From the NCBI RefSeq assembly GCF_002150785.1, contig NZ_MTAZ01000015.1, positions 103,199 through 167,198 on the forward strand: 64,000 nucleotides of DNA, given 5' to 3'. The DNA comes from Arenibacter amylolyticus (GTDB lineage: Bacteria; Bacteroidota; Bacteroidia; Flavobacteriales; Flavobacteriaceae). The notes beneath the pieces are model-generated. The model was not told the DNA's origin. It did not search any database and worked only from the letters and a program-made list of their open reading frames with translations. Shown one piece after another: positions 9,760-19,384 of this stretch; positions within the stretch are counted from its first letter, which is position 1, and each line of letters opens with the position of its first letter. Both the position numbers and the translations under genes were made by a program.

Positions 9760-12700
9760 TTAAAATTGTACGTTCAGACCCACTGAGTATGATTTCTGTA
9801 AAGGATAGATTTTTCCATTCCCCCAGTATCCACCGGTAGCCTCTGGATCAAATATTCCAGAAATTTCAGAAAGGGTGATTAAATTCTCTCCGGTCATGAA
9901 AATTCTTAGCTTTTTCAACCCAAGATTTTCAAGAATATTGGACTGGAAGTTATATCCAAGACTAATATTCTTTAAGCGGAAGTAAGCTGCATTCTGCAGA
10001 TACCTAGTCTGTGTTTGCTGGTTTCTCCAAGTAGACCTAAAGGTTGGTCTTGGGAAAAATCCATCAGGATTCTCTTCGGACCAATAGTTTAGATGCTCTT
10101 TCATCCCTGCAGATTGCCATAGGTTATCCACGGCACCAAAGGTATACGGTCCACCCGTCCATAAATCCCTTTTAGCAACACCTTGCCATAGCATGGAAAA
10201 ATCGAACCCTTTATAATCCAAGCCAGCGTTAAAACCAAAACTATATCTAGGGGTAGAGTTTCCAATTACCTTGCGGTCTCCAGGATTATCGGTAGTAGAA
10301 TCCCCATAATCTATTCTGCCATCCCCGTTTAGATCCTTGTAATGAACATCACCAGGATACCAAACACCTCCATAAATCGGGGTCTGATCTGGTCCGTTGT
10401 CAATTTCTTCTTGACTTTGGTATAGGCCTACCGTCTCAAAACCCCATATTTCCCCTAGTTTTTGACCAGTTCTATAGGTATTCAATAAGTTGTTAGGGTT
10501 AGAGTACTCAGTTACAGTAGTTACCGCATCAGAAAGTACTAATCCTAAATTATAATTAACCTCACCAATCATATCCCTCCAAGAAACATTAAAATCGAAA
10601 CCTTTAGTTTCCAAGTTAGCGTTATTGGATTGTGGCGCAGAGGTACCTAAAACAGCAGGAAGACGCTCGGCCGGACCAAACATATCTTCTGTAGTTCTTA
10701 TAAAGTACTCAAAAGACAACTGTAAACGGTTCGTGAAAGCCGCAATATCTATTCCGTAGTTATCCGTAGTAACGGTTTCCCAAGTAATATCTGGACTAAT
10801 AATTCCAGGAGTTAGGGTATAGTTTGGTCTTCCATTGTTACCCAACCACCATAGGTTAGTTCTTACTGGCATACGGCCAATGTATAGGTAGTTCGATACG
10901 TTTTGATTTCCGATACTACCAGTGGAATATCTCAATTTAAACATTCCAATCTGATCTATTCCCCAGAAGTCCTCCTTCGCAATGTTATAACCTGCAGAAA
11001 CGGAGGGGAAGAAATCCCACCTGTTTGCTGGTGCAAAACGGGAAGAAGCATCATAACGTCCATTAACTTCAAAAAGGTATTTTTCCTTGTAGTTATAGGC
11101 AAACCTACCAAAGTATCCTTGGGTTGCAAAAGAACCTGCAGAGTCGTTCACATGGTCTTCACCTACAGCAGTAGAGATAGATGGCACCCCATCTGTAATT
11201 AAATCGTTTTTAGCACTGTAAATGCTAGAATACTGTGTATCCTCTTGCTGATATCCAACTAATCCGGAGAAGTTATGCGCTTCATTAACAGATTTGTCAT
11301 AAGATACTACCAAGTTTGGAGACAAGTAGGTGTTCTCGCTAGCGTATCTAGAAAAACTATTGTTATTTCTTACAAAACGCTCTCTACCATCGGGTTCAAT
11401 AACAGATACCTTGGCAAAGTGATTACTATTATTAAAATGCTTAGTTCTATACAGCAAGCTTGGCTTAATTTTCAAATCCTTAATAGGCTCAATAACCAAG
11501 TTGATAGATCCATCTAAACTTTGATCGATACCGGTGTATCGGCCACCATCCAATAGAAAAGGAATTTCGGAACCATCACTATAGTCACCATTGGGCATAA
11601 CCACACCATTAACTGGCCATCTTCTGGCAATGTTATGTAGGTACAACCCACGGTCATAACTCGGTCTATCGGTCTCTGCACGCGCTAACCTTAGATTAGC
11701 AGCAAAGCTCAACCAATCATTCACCTTACTGGATACTTTAGAGTTAAAAGTGTAACGTTGGTAAGAATCGTCCCCGTAATTCATAATTCCAGGTGCATCC
11801 AAGATAGATCCAGATACGTTATAGTTAACGTTTTTTTGTTTTCCAGAAAAACTAAGGTTGTGTTGCTGACGGTGAACAACACTCTTATACATTTCCTTAA
11901 ACCAGTTGGTATTGGCATTAGATCCCGTGTACTGTTGCCAACGAGTTCCATCTGAATTGGGAACGGTTACAGGAGTATTTACCGGATCTGCCAAATAGGC
12001 TTTGATACGGTCCATTACCTCGTCGGAAAAAACCACCCCGCTTCCACCATTGGTGGCAGCCAAATTAAAATAATTGGCAAACTCCAAGGAGTTCATCATA
12101 TCCGGCGTATTTAGAGGGGAAGAAAAGATAAAGTTATTGGAGTAGGTAAACGTATTACCATCCAATGCCTCACCACTCTTGGTTTTTACAATAATCACCC
12201 CGAATGCAGCCCTAGAACCATAAATAGCGGAAGAGGCAGCATCTTTAAGAACGGATATATTATCTATATCATTAGGGTTGATATTGTTAAGGTCATTAGG
12301 GTTATCCAAAGGGATATCATCTACAATAACTAGAGGAGAACCGGTTCCTTGTAAGTTTCCAACTCCACGAATACTAATATTCATATTAGCACCTGGCTCA
12401 CCTCCAGAGTTACCTACAGTTAGGGAAAGCCCTGGAGCAGCACCTTGCAGTCCCTGCATAACGTTGTTTACAGGTCTACTTTCTAGTTGCTCACCTGATA
12501 CAGTACTTACAGATCCTGTTAAGTTCTCCTTTTTCTGCGTTCCATACCCAACTAGTACCACTTCTCCTAGCTCTTCTGCCTGTGGCTCTAAGGAAATATT
12601 TATTTGAGTTCTTCCATTTACGGCTATATTTCCTGTTGCATAGCCCAAATAGCTCACCACAAGGGTTGCATTCCTATCCACTTTAATCTCAAAGTCACCA

Positions 12701-12873
12701 TCAAAGTCGCTCACCACTCCTCTGGTAGTCCCTTTTTCTACTACACTGGCCCCTGGAACGGGATCCCCGGTTTCCGCGTCAGACACCGTACCTCTTACGG
12801 TAATCGTTGGCTGCTGTGCAAATAGGTGCGCTTGCACCAATAATAAACAGCAATAAAATAAGATTTTCTTCAT
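9760..12873 (-). CDS. SusC/RagA family TonB-linked outer-membrane transporter
   Basis: 1037 residues. A signal peptide ending near LFAQ is followed by a carboxypeptidase-D-like fold (about residues 25-105, GASVVEKGTTRGVVSDFDG), a TonB-box-like EVVLVGYGTQ segment, the plug (GSVSTVSGEQLESRPV... and SVLKDAASSAIYGSRAAFGVI), and a long beta-barrel ending in an aromatic Phe (GLNVQF). There is no N-terminal STN domain, so it is not expected to signal through FecR; control is more likely by the divergent propeller regulator at 13134. It imports oligosaccharides across the outer membrane together with the SusD encoded next to it. Confidence 0.96.
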   Translation of the reverse strand: MKKILFYCCLLLVQAHLFAQQPTITVRGTVSDAETGDPVPGASVVEKGTTRGVVSDFDGDFEIKVDRNATLVVSYLGYATGNIAVNGRTQINISLEPQAEELGEVVLVGYGTQKKENLTGSVSTVSGEQLESRPVNNVMQGLQGAAPGLSLTVGNSGGEPGANMNISIRGVGNLQGTGSPLVIVDDIPLDNPNDLNNINPNDIDNISVLKDAASSAIYGSRAAFGVIIVKTKSGEALDGNTFTYSNNFIFSSPLNTPDMMNSLEFANYFNLAATNGGSGVVFSDEVMDRIKAYLADPVNTPVTVPNSDGTRWQQYTGSNANTNWFKEMYKSVVHRQQHNLSFSGKQKNVNYNVSGSILDAPGIMNYGDDSYQRYTFNSKVSSKVNDWLSFAANLRLARAETDRPSYDRGLYLHNIARRWPVNGVVMPNGDYSDGSEIPFLLDGGRYTGIDQSLDGSINLVIEPIKDLKIKPSLLYRTKHFNNSNHFAKVSVIEPDGRERFVRNNNSFSRYASENTYLSPNLVVSYDKSVNEAHNFSGLVGYQQEDTQYSSIYSAKNDLITDGVPSISTAVGEDHVNDSAGSFATQGYFGRFAYNYKEKYLFEVNGRYDASSRFAPANRWDFFPSVSAGYNIAKEDFWGIDQIGMFKLRYSTGSIGNQNVSNYLYIGRMPVRTNLWWLGNNGRPNYTLTPGIISPDITWETVTTDNYGIDIAAFTNRLQLSFEYFIRTTEDMFGPAERLPAVLGTSAPQSNNANLETKGFDFNVSWRDMIGEVNYNLGLVLSDAVTTVTEYSNPNNLLNTYRTGQKLGEIWGFETVGLYQSQEEIDNGPDQTPIYGGVWYPGDVHYKDLNGDGRIDYGDSTTDNPGDRKVIGNSTPRYSFGFNAGLDYKGFDFSMLWQGVAKRDLWTGGPYTFGAVDNLWQSAGMKEHLNYWSEENPDGFFPRPTFRSTWRNQQTQTRYLQNAAYFRLKNISLGYNFQSNILENLGLKKLRIFMTGENLITLSEISGIFDPEATGGYWGNGKIYPLQKSYSVGLNVQF

Positions 12874-13002
12874 TTGAATTGTTTAGGTTAATTAATTAGT
12901 TAATCAAATAAAACTTCTTAAGCAGGAGCTAAAAAGTCATATTTCTGATTGCCAAATTAGCCAACGTTAAATGTATCTTAAAGTTTTAAGGGTATAAATT
13001 TA

Positions 13003-13031
13003 GGTTACATGGGGTTACAAACAGGTTACAT
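13003..13031. promoter_or_regulatory. Three helically phased GGTTACA direct repeats (candidate operator)
   Basis: GGTTACAT at 13003-13010, GGTTACAA at 13013-13020 and GGTTACAT at 13024-13031 begin 10 and 11 bases apart, so all three lie on the same face of the helix. They are in the 260-base divergent region, about 130 bases upstream of susC and 100 bases upstream of the regulator gene. The arrangement suits a cooperative binding site for the LuxR-type regulator encoded at 13134. That link is inference. Confidence 0.5.
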
Positions 13032-13133
13032 GCACTCTTTATTTATTTGGTGAAAATCTTTGAAACCATCATGTTAATTAGGATGATTGAGGATATTTCC
13101 CTTTATTTGTTCCTCATAATATTAAGTTAACAT

Positions 13134-16121
13134 ATGAATAAATTTAAGTTAACATCTACGATTGTTTTATTAATACTCCATGTACTTGCATACACTCAAG
13201 AAAGAATACTCCCATTCCAAAATCTATCCTTTCAGGATGGGTTATCGGACAATAACGTGAGCACCATTCTACAGGATAGTGATGGTTTTATATGGTTGGG
13301 AACCAAATTAGGAATAGACAAATACGACGGACAAAACATAAAGACCTATTTCCTCCCCAATGAGAACAACCAAGTAAACTCCTTAGTACAGGATCATAGC
13401 GGTAGACTTTGGGCAACAACTACGGAAGGGTTATATTATTTTAATATAAAAAGCGATCAATTTGAACGCTATATCTCCTCACATCCCTCCATTGACAGCA
13501 GTTTGCAGGGATACATTCCCAATGTACTGGTACTGCAATCCGGAGCCCTGTGGTGCACCACCACCAATAATGAAATTGTTTCCCTATTTCCTTATGAGGA
13601 CAAGGCCGATGAAATCATAAAAATGCCTGTGGAAGATGGTGAAGAGAATGCAGGTAGTGCAACGGACCTTTTACAGGATAATAATGGTGTTATATGGATA
13701 GGCACAAGTAACGGTAAGCTTTATAAGTATTTGGACTCCAAATTTACCCAGACTAACTTTCGAGGAAACGAGGCCCATATCAACTCCCTATCCATGGACC
13801 CATATGGCCTCTTATGGATTGGAACCAACGGCAATGGCTTGTTTAGCTACCACCCTAAAATCCAAACAACCCAACATTACGCTACCCAAGTAGAGGAATT
13901 AGACAAGCGCATATCCAATAATATTGTTCTGGATGTTATGGCAGATAGGGATAACAATATTTGGATAGGAACAGATGGAGGCGGACTAATTCTCTATGAA
14001 TCCAAGAACAACAGATTCATTACTTTTAAACAAAACTCATATACCAATTACCCTATTGCGGACAATTCTATCTTGAGCATCCATCAGGGAGAAGACAACG
14101 TAATTTGGGTAGGTACAGTGCACGGTGGTGCCAGCTATTTTAAATATTATGCCACCATAAGTCATATTCCCGCTTCGGATTTAGCTTTTGACCAGATAGA
14201 TGAGCAGAGCTCGCAAATATTAGAGGCTTCCAATGGAGATATATGGATTACGGCCGGTAGAAATGGATTGCGAAGATACAATCCAAGTAGTGGAAAAGTC
14301 ACTGTATTTAAGGACGATCCTTCAAAGGACAACGACCTTAACGGAAATAATATTGTGTCCTTGCTTCAAGACAACCGAGATAGGATTTGGATTGGGACTT
14401 ACAATGGTGGATTAAATATTTATGACCCCTACAACAATAGGTTTTTAGAGGCTGAGGATCGATTTAACAGCATTGCTATTTTTGCTATGGAGCAAGATTC
14501 CGAAGGAAATGTCTGGGTAGGAACCAATAATGGCATTCGGGTATATAATTCCGATTTAAAGATTGTGAATCACTTTAATTTAGACAATACCCCTAATCTC
14601 AACTCTAACTTTATTACCAGTTTATACGAAGATATAAAGGGCGATATGTGGGTAGGCACCAATTTAGGGCTGAACGTTTTTAAGCAAAATAAAGTACTCT
14701 CCTATATTTCAGATAAAAACAATCCCAACTCTCTTAGTGGCAATCGAATTAGATCTATCACGGAAGACGATGATCTTTCAGTACTTATTGGCACTTATGG
14801 CCATGGATTAAATAGGTATCATAGAACCAAGGATACGTTTACTAGGATTGGTAAGAAAGATGGATTGGAAGCCAGCATCATTGGGGGAATATTTTTAGAT
14901 AAGGACAAAAACATATGGTGTAGCACCAACTTAGGGCTCAGCAAAATTTCTCCGGATGGTACCACAGCAAATTTTGGCCTTCGTCACGGAATCCAGGCTT
15001 ATAGCGGTGGAAGTGCCATTATCAGCAAGGACAACCAAATACTAATGGGAGGCAGACTAGGGCTCACCTATTTAAATGCATCTGAATTTAAGGAAAACAA
15101 TTCAGACGAACCTAAAAAAGTGTTTTTTACCACAGCAACCGTAGTTGGGGAAAACGGAACAGAGGAAATCAATTTGGCATCCAATGCAAGCAAGCATATT
15201 ACGCTCTCCCCCCAAGACAAGCTTTTATCCATCCATTTTTCCAGTTCGGATTACTGGAGTCCCCAAAATAATAAATATGCCTATAAGTTGGTAGGATTAA
15301 ATAACGAATGGCAAACCATTGGGAACCAACAAGTACTAACTTTTTCCAATTTAGATCCAGGCAAGTACTCTCTAATGGTTAAATGTGCAGATGCCATTTC
15401 TAACGAAGAAAGGTCTTTGGCTTCTATTTCCATAACTGTACTCCCCTCCTTCTGGCAAAAAGCCTGGGTAAGGGCATTGATTGTACTAATTGGCATCCTT
15501 CTTATACTGTTATTTATAAGGTGGCGGATATCGTCCATTAAAAAACAGCAGGAACAATTGGAATTGTTGGTTGCATCCAAAACCAAAGAGGTAAAGGCGC
15601 AGCAAGAGAAAGCGTATCAGAGTGAAATTGCTCTCTTAAACGTAGAAAAAGAAAATCAGAAGCTAAATCAGCAAAAACTGAGGGAAGAACTTAATTTTAA
15701 AACGGAGGAACTCACTAATTACACTTTACGAACCGTTCACAAAAACAACCTCTTGACCCAAATAAAGGATAGTTTGATCCATGAGACCAAAGCAAGTACC
15801 CCCAAAAAAGGTAATCTAAAAAAAATAGTACATCTTATTGACGACAGCTTAATACTAGATGAGGATTGGGATAATTTCTATCACCTTTTCAATCAGATCC
15901 ACACCACCTTTATCAATAGCCTAAAAGATTATTGCCCTCAACTTAGCGATCGGGAAATTAGATTATGCGCTTTAATCAAGCTCAACTTTACTTCGCAACA
16001 TATAGCCACCCTCTTTGGAATTTCATTGAGTTCTGTAAAGGTTGCGCGACATCGTCTACGGAAAAAATTGAATATTGCGGAAAACCAAAGTTATGAGGAC
16101 TTTTTTGAAACCCTTACCTAA
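13134..16121 (+). CDS. Membrane-spanning propeller sensor with LuxR-type DNA-binding domain
   Basis: 995 residues. After a signal-like N-terminus there are many repeats of the two-component-regulator propeller type (D-G-F-I-W-L-G-T, D-N-N-I-W-I-G-T and similar), covering about residues 25-660. Next is a triple-tyrosine (Y_Y_Y) domain (about 695-770), one transmembrane helix (about 778-800), a lysine/glutamate-rich coiled coil, and a C-terminal helix-turn-helix (about 935-980: LSDREIRLCALIKLNFTSQHIA, SSVKVARHRLRKKL). There is no histidine kinase or receiver domain, so it differs from the hybrid two-component systems of Bacteroides: sensing and DNA binding sit in one chain that would act while membrane-bound. 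It is divergent from susC and very likely controls the SusCD/sulfatase operon. Confidence 0.9.
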   Translation: MNKFKLTSTIVLLILHVLAYTQERILPFQNLSFQDGLSDNNVSTILQDSDGFIWLGTKLGIDKYDGQNIKTYFLPNENNQVNSLVQDHSGRLWATTTEGLYYFNIKSDQFERYISSHPSIDSSLQGYIPNVLVLQSGALWCTTTNNEIVSLFPYEDKADEIIKMPVEDGEENAGSATDLLQDNNGVIWIGTSNGKLYKYLDSKFTQTNFRGNEAHINSLSMDPYGLLWIGTNGNGLFSYHPKIQTTQHYATQVEELDKRISNNIVLDVMADRDNNIWIGTDGGGLILYESKNNRFITFKQNSYTNYPIADNSILSIHQGEDNVIWVGTVHGGASYFKYYATISHIPASDLAFDQIDEQSSQILEASNGDIWITAGRNGLRRYNPSSGKVTVFKDDPSKDNDLNGNNIVSLLQDNRDRIWIGTYNGGLNIYDPYNNRFLEAEDRFNSIAIFAMEQDSEGNVWVGTNNGIRVYNSDLKIVNHFNLDNTPNLNSNFITSLYEDIKGDMWVGTNLGLNVFKQNKVLSYISDKNNPNSLSGNRIRSITEDDDLSVLIGTYGHGLNRYHRTKDTFTRIGKKDGLEASIIGGIFLDKDKNIWCSTNLGLSKISPDGTTANFGLRHGIQAYSGGSAIISKDNQILMGGRLGLTYLNASEFKENNSDEPKKVFFTTATVVGENGTEEINLASNASKHITLSPQDKLLSIHFSSSDYWSPQNNKYAYKLVGLNNEWQTIGNQQVLTFSNLDPGKYSLMVKCADAISNEERSLASISITVLPSFWQKAWVRALIVLIGILLILLFIRWRISSIKKQQEQLELLVASKTKEVKAQQEKAYQSEIALLNVEKENQKLNQQKLREELNFKTEELTNYTLRTVHKNNLLTQIKDSLIHETKASTPKKGNLKKIVHLIDDSLILDEDWDNFYHLFNQIHTTFINSLKDYCPQLSDREIRLCALIKLNFTSQHIATLFGISLSSVKVARHRLRKKLNIAENQSYEDFFETLT

Positions 16122-16190
16122 TAAGGAGAAGACTCCCCTCTACGGTATTTGTTTAATAAGAATCACTAGGGCACTTCAACCAAAGGAAAC

Positions 16191-16227
16191 AAAAAAACCT
16201 GCTTTAATTCAATAGGAATAAAGCAGG
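16191..16227 (-). terminator. Intrinsic terminator of the symporter gene
   Basis: CCTGCTTTA (16198-16206) pairs with TAAAGCAGG (16219-16227); read on the minus strand the stem is followed by seven T residues (16197 down to 16191). It lies 45 bases after the stop of the mutarotase-symporter gene and also separates it from the convergent regulator gene. Confidence 0.8.
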
Positions 16228-16271
16228 CCTTTAAAAATTACCTAACCAACGGTATGCACTCTAAATTTAAT

Positions 16272-18887
16272 CTATTTCTCCTTGGGATTACTGTTTTTGA
16301 ATATCAAACTAAACAGGTATCCAAAACCAAAACAGGAGGCCACCCCAATAAAGGAGTACATTAAAAAGTTAATGGAGGTGTATACGCTGATATACCATAA
16401 TAATATACCACTCACCACTAATCCTAGCAGGGTCCCGGTGCTATTTGCACGTTTAGTTAGCATTCCCAAAAGGAACATTCCTCCCAAACCACCTGTAAAC
16501 AAGCCTAAGAATCTATAAAACTGATCCCACAGCGATTTAATATTGGAATTCGCCATCCAAAGGGCCAACAAAACTCCAAATACTCCAACAAAAACGGTGA
16601 CGATACGAGCTACTTTAAGCATTCCCACATCGTTTAATCTAGGATTGTACCGTTTGTACAAGTCATTACAGAAAGCCGTGGAGACCGAATTTAAGCTACT
16701 ACTGATACTAGACATGGCTGCAGAAAAGATTCCCGCAATAAGCAATCCAGAAACTCCTACGGGCAATTCCTTAACAATATACCAAGGGAACAGGGAGTCG
16801 TTATTGGAAATGGCCGGCGAAAGTCGGTCTGGCATTTCAGTATAAAAAATATAAAGCAACGTACCTATACCAAAGAAAATGATAGTAGCTGGTAGTGTTA
16901 ACAAGGCGTTGGTATATAAAGTCTTTTGAGAATTTTTCACACTAGTACTAGTTAGATACCGCTGCACAATGGTCTGATCCGTACCTTGGGTTACCATAGC
17001 CGATGCCAAACCTCCTATAAACACCACCCAGAAGGTAGAGTCTGTGAAATTAAAATTGAAATTTATGATATTAAACTTTTCATTTTCCGAAGCGTAGGCC
17101 ATCATTTCCGGAACTGGGGTCTCTGTATGCAAGAGAACCCAAACAATGGCAACAATACTACCTCCCATTAGCACAACTACCTGTAATACATCCGTCCAAA
17201 TAACAGCCTCTATACCACCAAATGCCGTATAGAGTACGCAGAGAATCCCCATCATCAGAATACAGGTTTCCACAGAAATACCGGTTACAATGGAAATTGC
17301 CAGCGAGGGCAGTAATAATACAATACCGATCCGACCTAACTGGAAAAGGATAAAAGAGATACTCCCAATAGCTCTAGCCAAGTAATTAAAACGTTTTTCC
17401 AAGTACTCATAGGCCGTGGAAATATGCAGCTTGTTAAAGAAAGGAATAAACAAAAATGCAATTAAGGGGGTAATTGCTATAGCCGCAATATTCAACATAA
17501 AGAACGACCAATCCGTTATAAATGCCTTTGCTGGGATAGCCATAAAAGTAATGGCACTCAATAAGGTCCCAAACACACTAAGACCTGATGCCCACCATGG
17601 AATACGACCACCTCCAATAAAATAATCGTCCGTAGACTTTTGTTTTCTGGCAAAATAAACTCCAATCAAAAGTGAAACCAAAAGATACAAGGCTAATACC
17701 GTATAGTTTAGAAATCCAAAGGAATGAGTAGGTTCGTCCACGCTAAATTGAAATACCTCTGGTGTTCTAATTCCTGGAGAGATTTCTCCGGAAACAATTA
17801 CAAAGTCTTGATCTTTTTTTATTCCAAGGGTAGTAACCGGTAGCCCTTGGTCTAAGGTATCGTATACATACCACTGATCGGTTATGGTGTTAAACGCCAG
17901 GATTTCCTTGCTAAATCCAGGGTGATTGTTAAGAATAGAATCGCGCTTAGCTGTTAATTGCTTAACAATACTATCATTTTGGGCCTCGCTAATTTGCTTA
18001 CCGAAGGTCTCCAACTGGGTAAAAAGCACTTCATCCGATCCGCCGTAGAGCATCACGTGCATGGACCCCATTGGTTCCGCAACCGCTCCCATGATTACTC
18101 TAGGCGTTCCATTGATGGTTAAATCCCCTTTATCTATCCATATCTTTTTATTGAGATCATAGGAAAGAAATTGAGATATGGGAGTGGATATACTTCCTTT
18201 AGTTTGGTTTCTTCCTCCAATCAGAAAAATATTCCTGGAATGGGGAGTATCCTGAACCACCATCGCATGAAGGGCTCGGGGTTCTCCTGGGAAATCTTCC
18301 AGTTTTTCCCAAGCTTTTCTTTCGCTTAAATTTAAACGATAAAATGAGTTGCTACTTTTTTCGGAATTCATCCCCCCAGCCACATAGACATAGTCATCTT
18401 CCACTACGGCCGAGGTATAGGCCAAGGCTTCTGGAAGATCTGGGTAGCTAACAATATCGATATCTTTCTTGGACTGATTGTAAGAAAGTAAGATAACGCT
18501 CTTACTTACCGTGTCTTTGTTATCACCACCAATAATTAAAACCCCTTTATCCGTAGAAACGGATGCTCCATAGCCCAAGGGCATTGGCAAGGTTTGGGCA
18601 GACAGTCTCCAACTGTTGTTTTCTAATATATAAATAGAATTATGCCACACTTTGGCACCCCCTTCCCATGGTAACCCATTAGGGAAATTAGCACCGCCGG
18701 CAACGATAAGCACCCCGTTGTGCACACCACCCATCATTCCAGCAAATCCCAGGGATTTGCCCCCTTGCTCTTGAGCTGGCAAGGAAGGTAGTTTGGACAT
18801 TTTTATATTAGAGACATCTTGCCCTTGAAGCGCAGTGGTTAATAAAAATAACCAAACAAAATAGGAGAGAACTTTACGTATTTTCAT
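16272..18887 (-). CDS. Cyclically permuted mutarotase fused to a sodium:solute symporter
   Basis: 871 residues from the ATG at 18887, which directly precedes a good signal peptide (MKIRKVLSYFVW...ALQGQ); the frame opens further upstream only with a TTG. The first half (about residues 30-380) is a Kelch-type beta-propeller with repeated GG motifs (VAGGANFP, LIIGGDNK, VAGGMNSE, LIGGRNQ), like N-acetylneuraminate epimerase (NanM) and its permuted relatives. From about residue 390 there are thirteen or so membrane helices of the SSS family, starting YLLVSLLIGVYFARKQKSTDDYF and GLSVFGTLLSAITFMAIPA. A periplasmic mutarotase on a Na+ symporter could convert a sugar anomer directly before uptake. Position next to the SusCD/sulfatase locus points to the same substrate; a sialic-acid-like sugar is possible, not shown. 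Confidence 0.88.
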   Translation of the reverse strand: MKIRKVLSYFVWLFLLTTALQGQDVSNIKMSKLPSLPAQEQGGKSLGFAGMMGGVHNGVLIVAGGANFPNGLPWEGGAKVWHNSIYILENNSWRLSAQTLPMPLGYGASVSTDKGVLIIGGDNKDTVSKSVILLSYNQSKKDIDIVSYPDLPEALAYTSAVVEDDYVYVAGGMNSEKSSNSFYRLNLSERKAWEKLEDFPGEPRALHAMVVQDTPHSRNIFLIGGRNQTKGSISTPISQFLSYDLNKKIWIDKGDLTINGTPRVIMGAVAEPMGSMHVMLYGGSDEVLFTQLETFGKQISEAQNDSIVKQLTAKRDSILNNHPGFSKEILAFNTITDQWYVYDTLDQGLPVTTLGIKKDQDFVIVSGEISPGIRTPEVFQFSVDEPTHSFGFLNYTVLALYLLVSLLIGVYFARKQKSTDDYFIGGGRIPWWASGLSVFGTLLSAITFMAIPAKAFITDWSFFMLNIAAIAITPLIAFLFIPFFNKLHISTAYEYLEKRFNYLARAIGSISFILFQLGRIGIVLLLPSLAISIVTGISVETCILMMGILCVLYTAFGGIEAVIWTDVLQVVVLMGGSIVAIVWVLLHTETPVPEMMAYASENEKFNIINFNFNFTDSTFWVVFIGGLASAMVTQGTDQTIVQRYLTSTSVKNSQKTLYTNALLTLPATIIFFGIGTLLYIFYTEMPDRLSPAISNNDSLFPWYIVKELPVGVSGLLIAGIFSAAMSSISSSLNSVSTAFCNDLYKRYNPRLNDVGMLKVARIVTVFVGVFGVLLALWMANSNIKSLWDQFYRFLGLFTGGLGGMFLLGMLTKRANSTGTLLGLVVSGILLWYISVYTSINFLMYSFIGVASCFGFGYLFSLIFKNSNPKEK

Positions 18888-19384
18888 TATACTACCGTTT
18901 ATCAATACATTAAGGGCCACAAGATAACAAATCAAGTATTATGTATAACATATAGCCTTCTTTTTTATTACCAAAACCTCGAATTTAACATTATCAATCT
19001 GGACAGCCAAAAAAGAATCATACCTTAGATTAGCGGAAAGGAGTTACTGAGCGTACACATAGAAGGCTGACTTACAGTAGAGAAGACAAATACCCTTCAT
19101 CTAAAAGCTATCCATGCTCCCCTTGCTTGGCGTATATAAAAATAATAGTGAAGTAGCGGCCATACACTACCCAGTCTTACTAGAAAACAAGCAACGCCTA
19201 TCCAATATCCTTCTACATCGAATAACTAGGCATGAGAATCGCCAATAACCAATTAAACTTAGAGGGGATGTTTATTAGTCCCTAACCTATTGGAAATTGA
19301 AAAGAGGAGCTACATAGAAAAGCATCCTACACCAGGTTGAAACCCTCGGTATAGGACACTAAGTCCCATAAAAATAGCCCATAC
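18888..19384. other. Intergenic stretch with no recognised feature
   Basis: About 500 bases between the aminotransferase stop and the symporter start. No open frame with family-like composition, no tRNA-like fold and no clear terminator were seen. It should hold the promoter of the symporter gene, but no convincing CAAAnnTA (minus-strand -7) was found. Confidence 0.4.
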
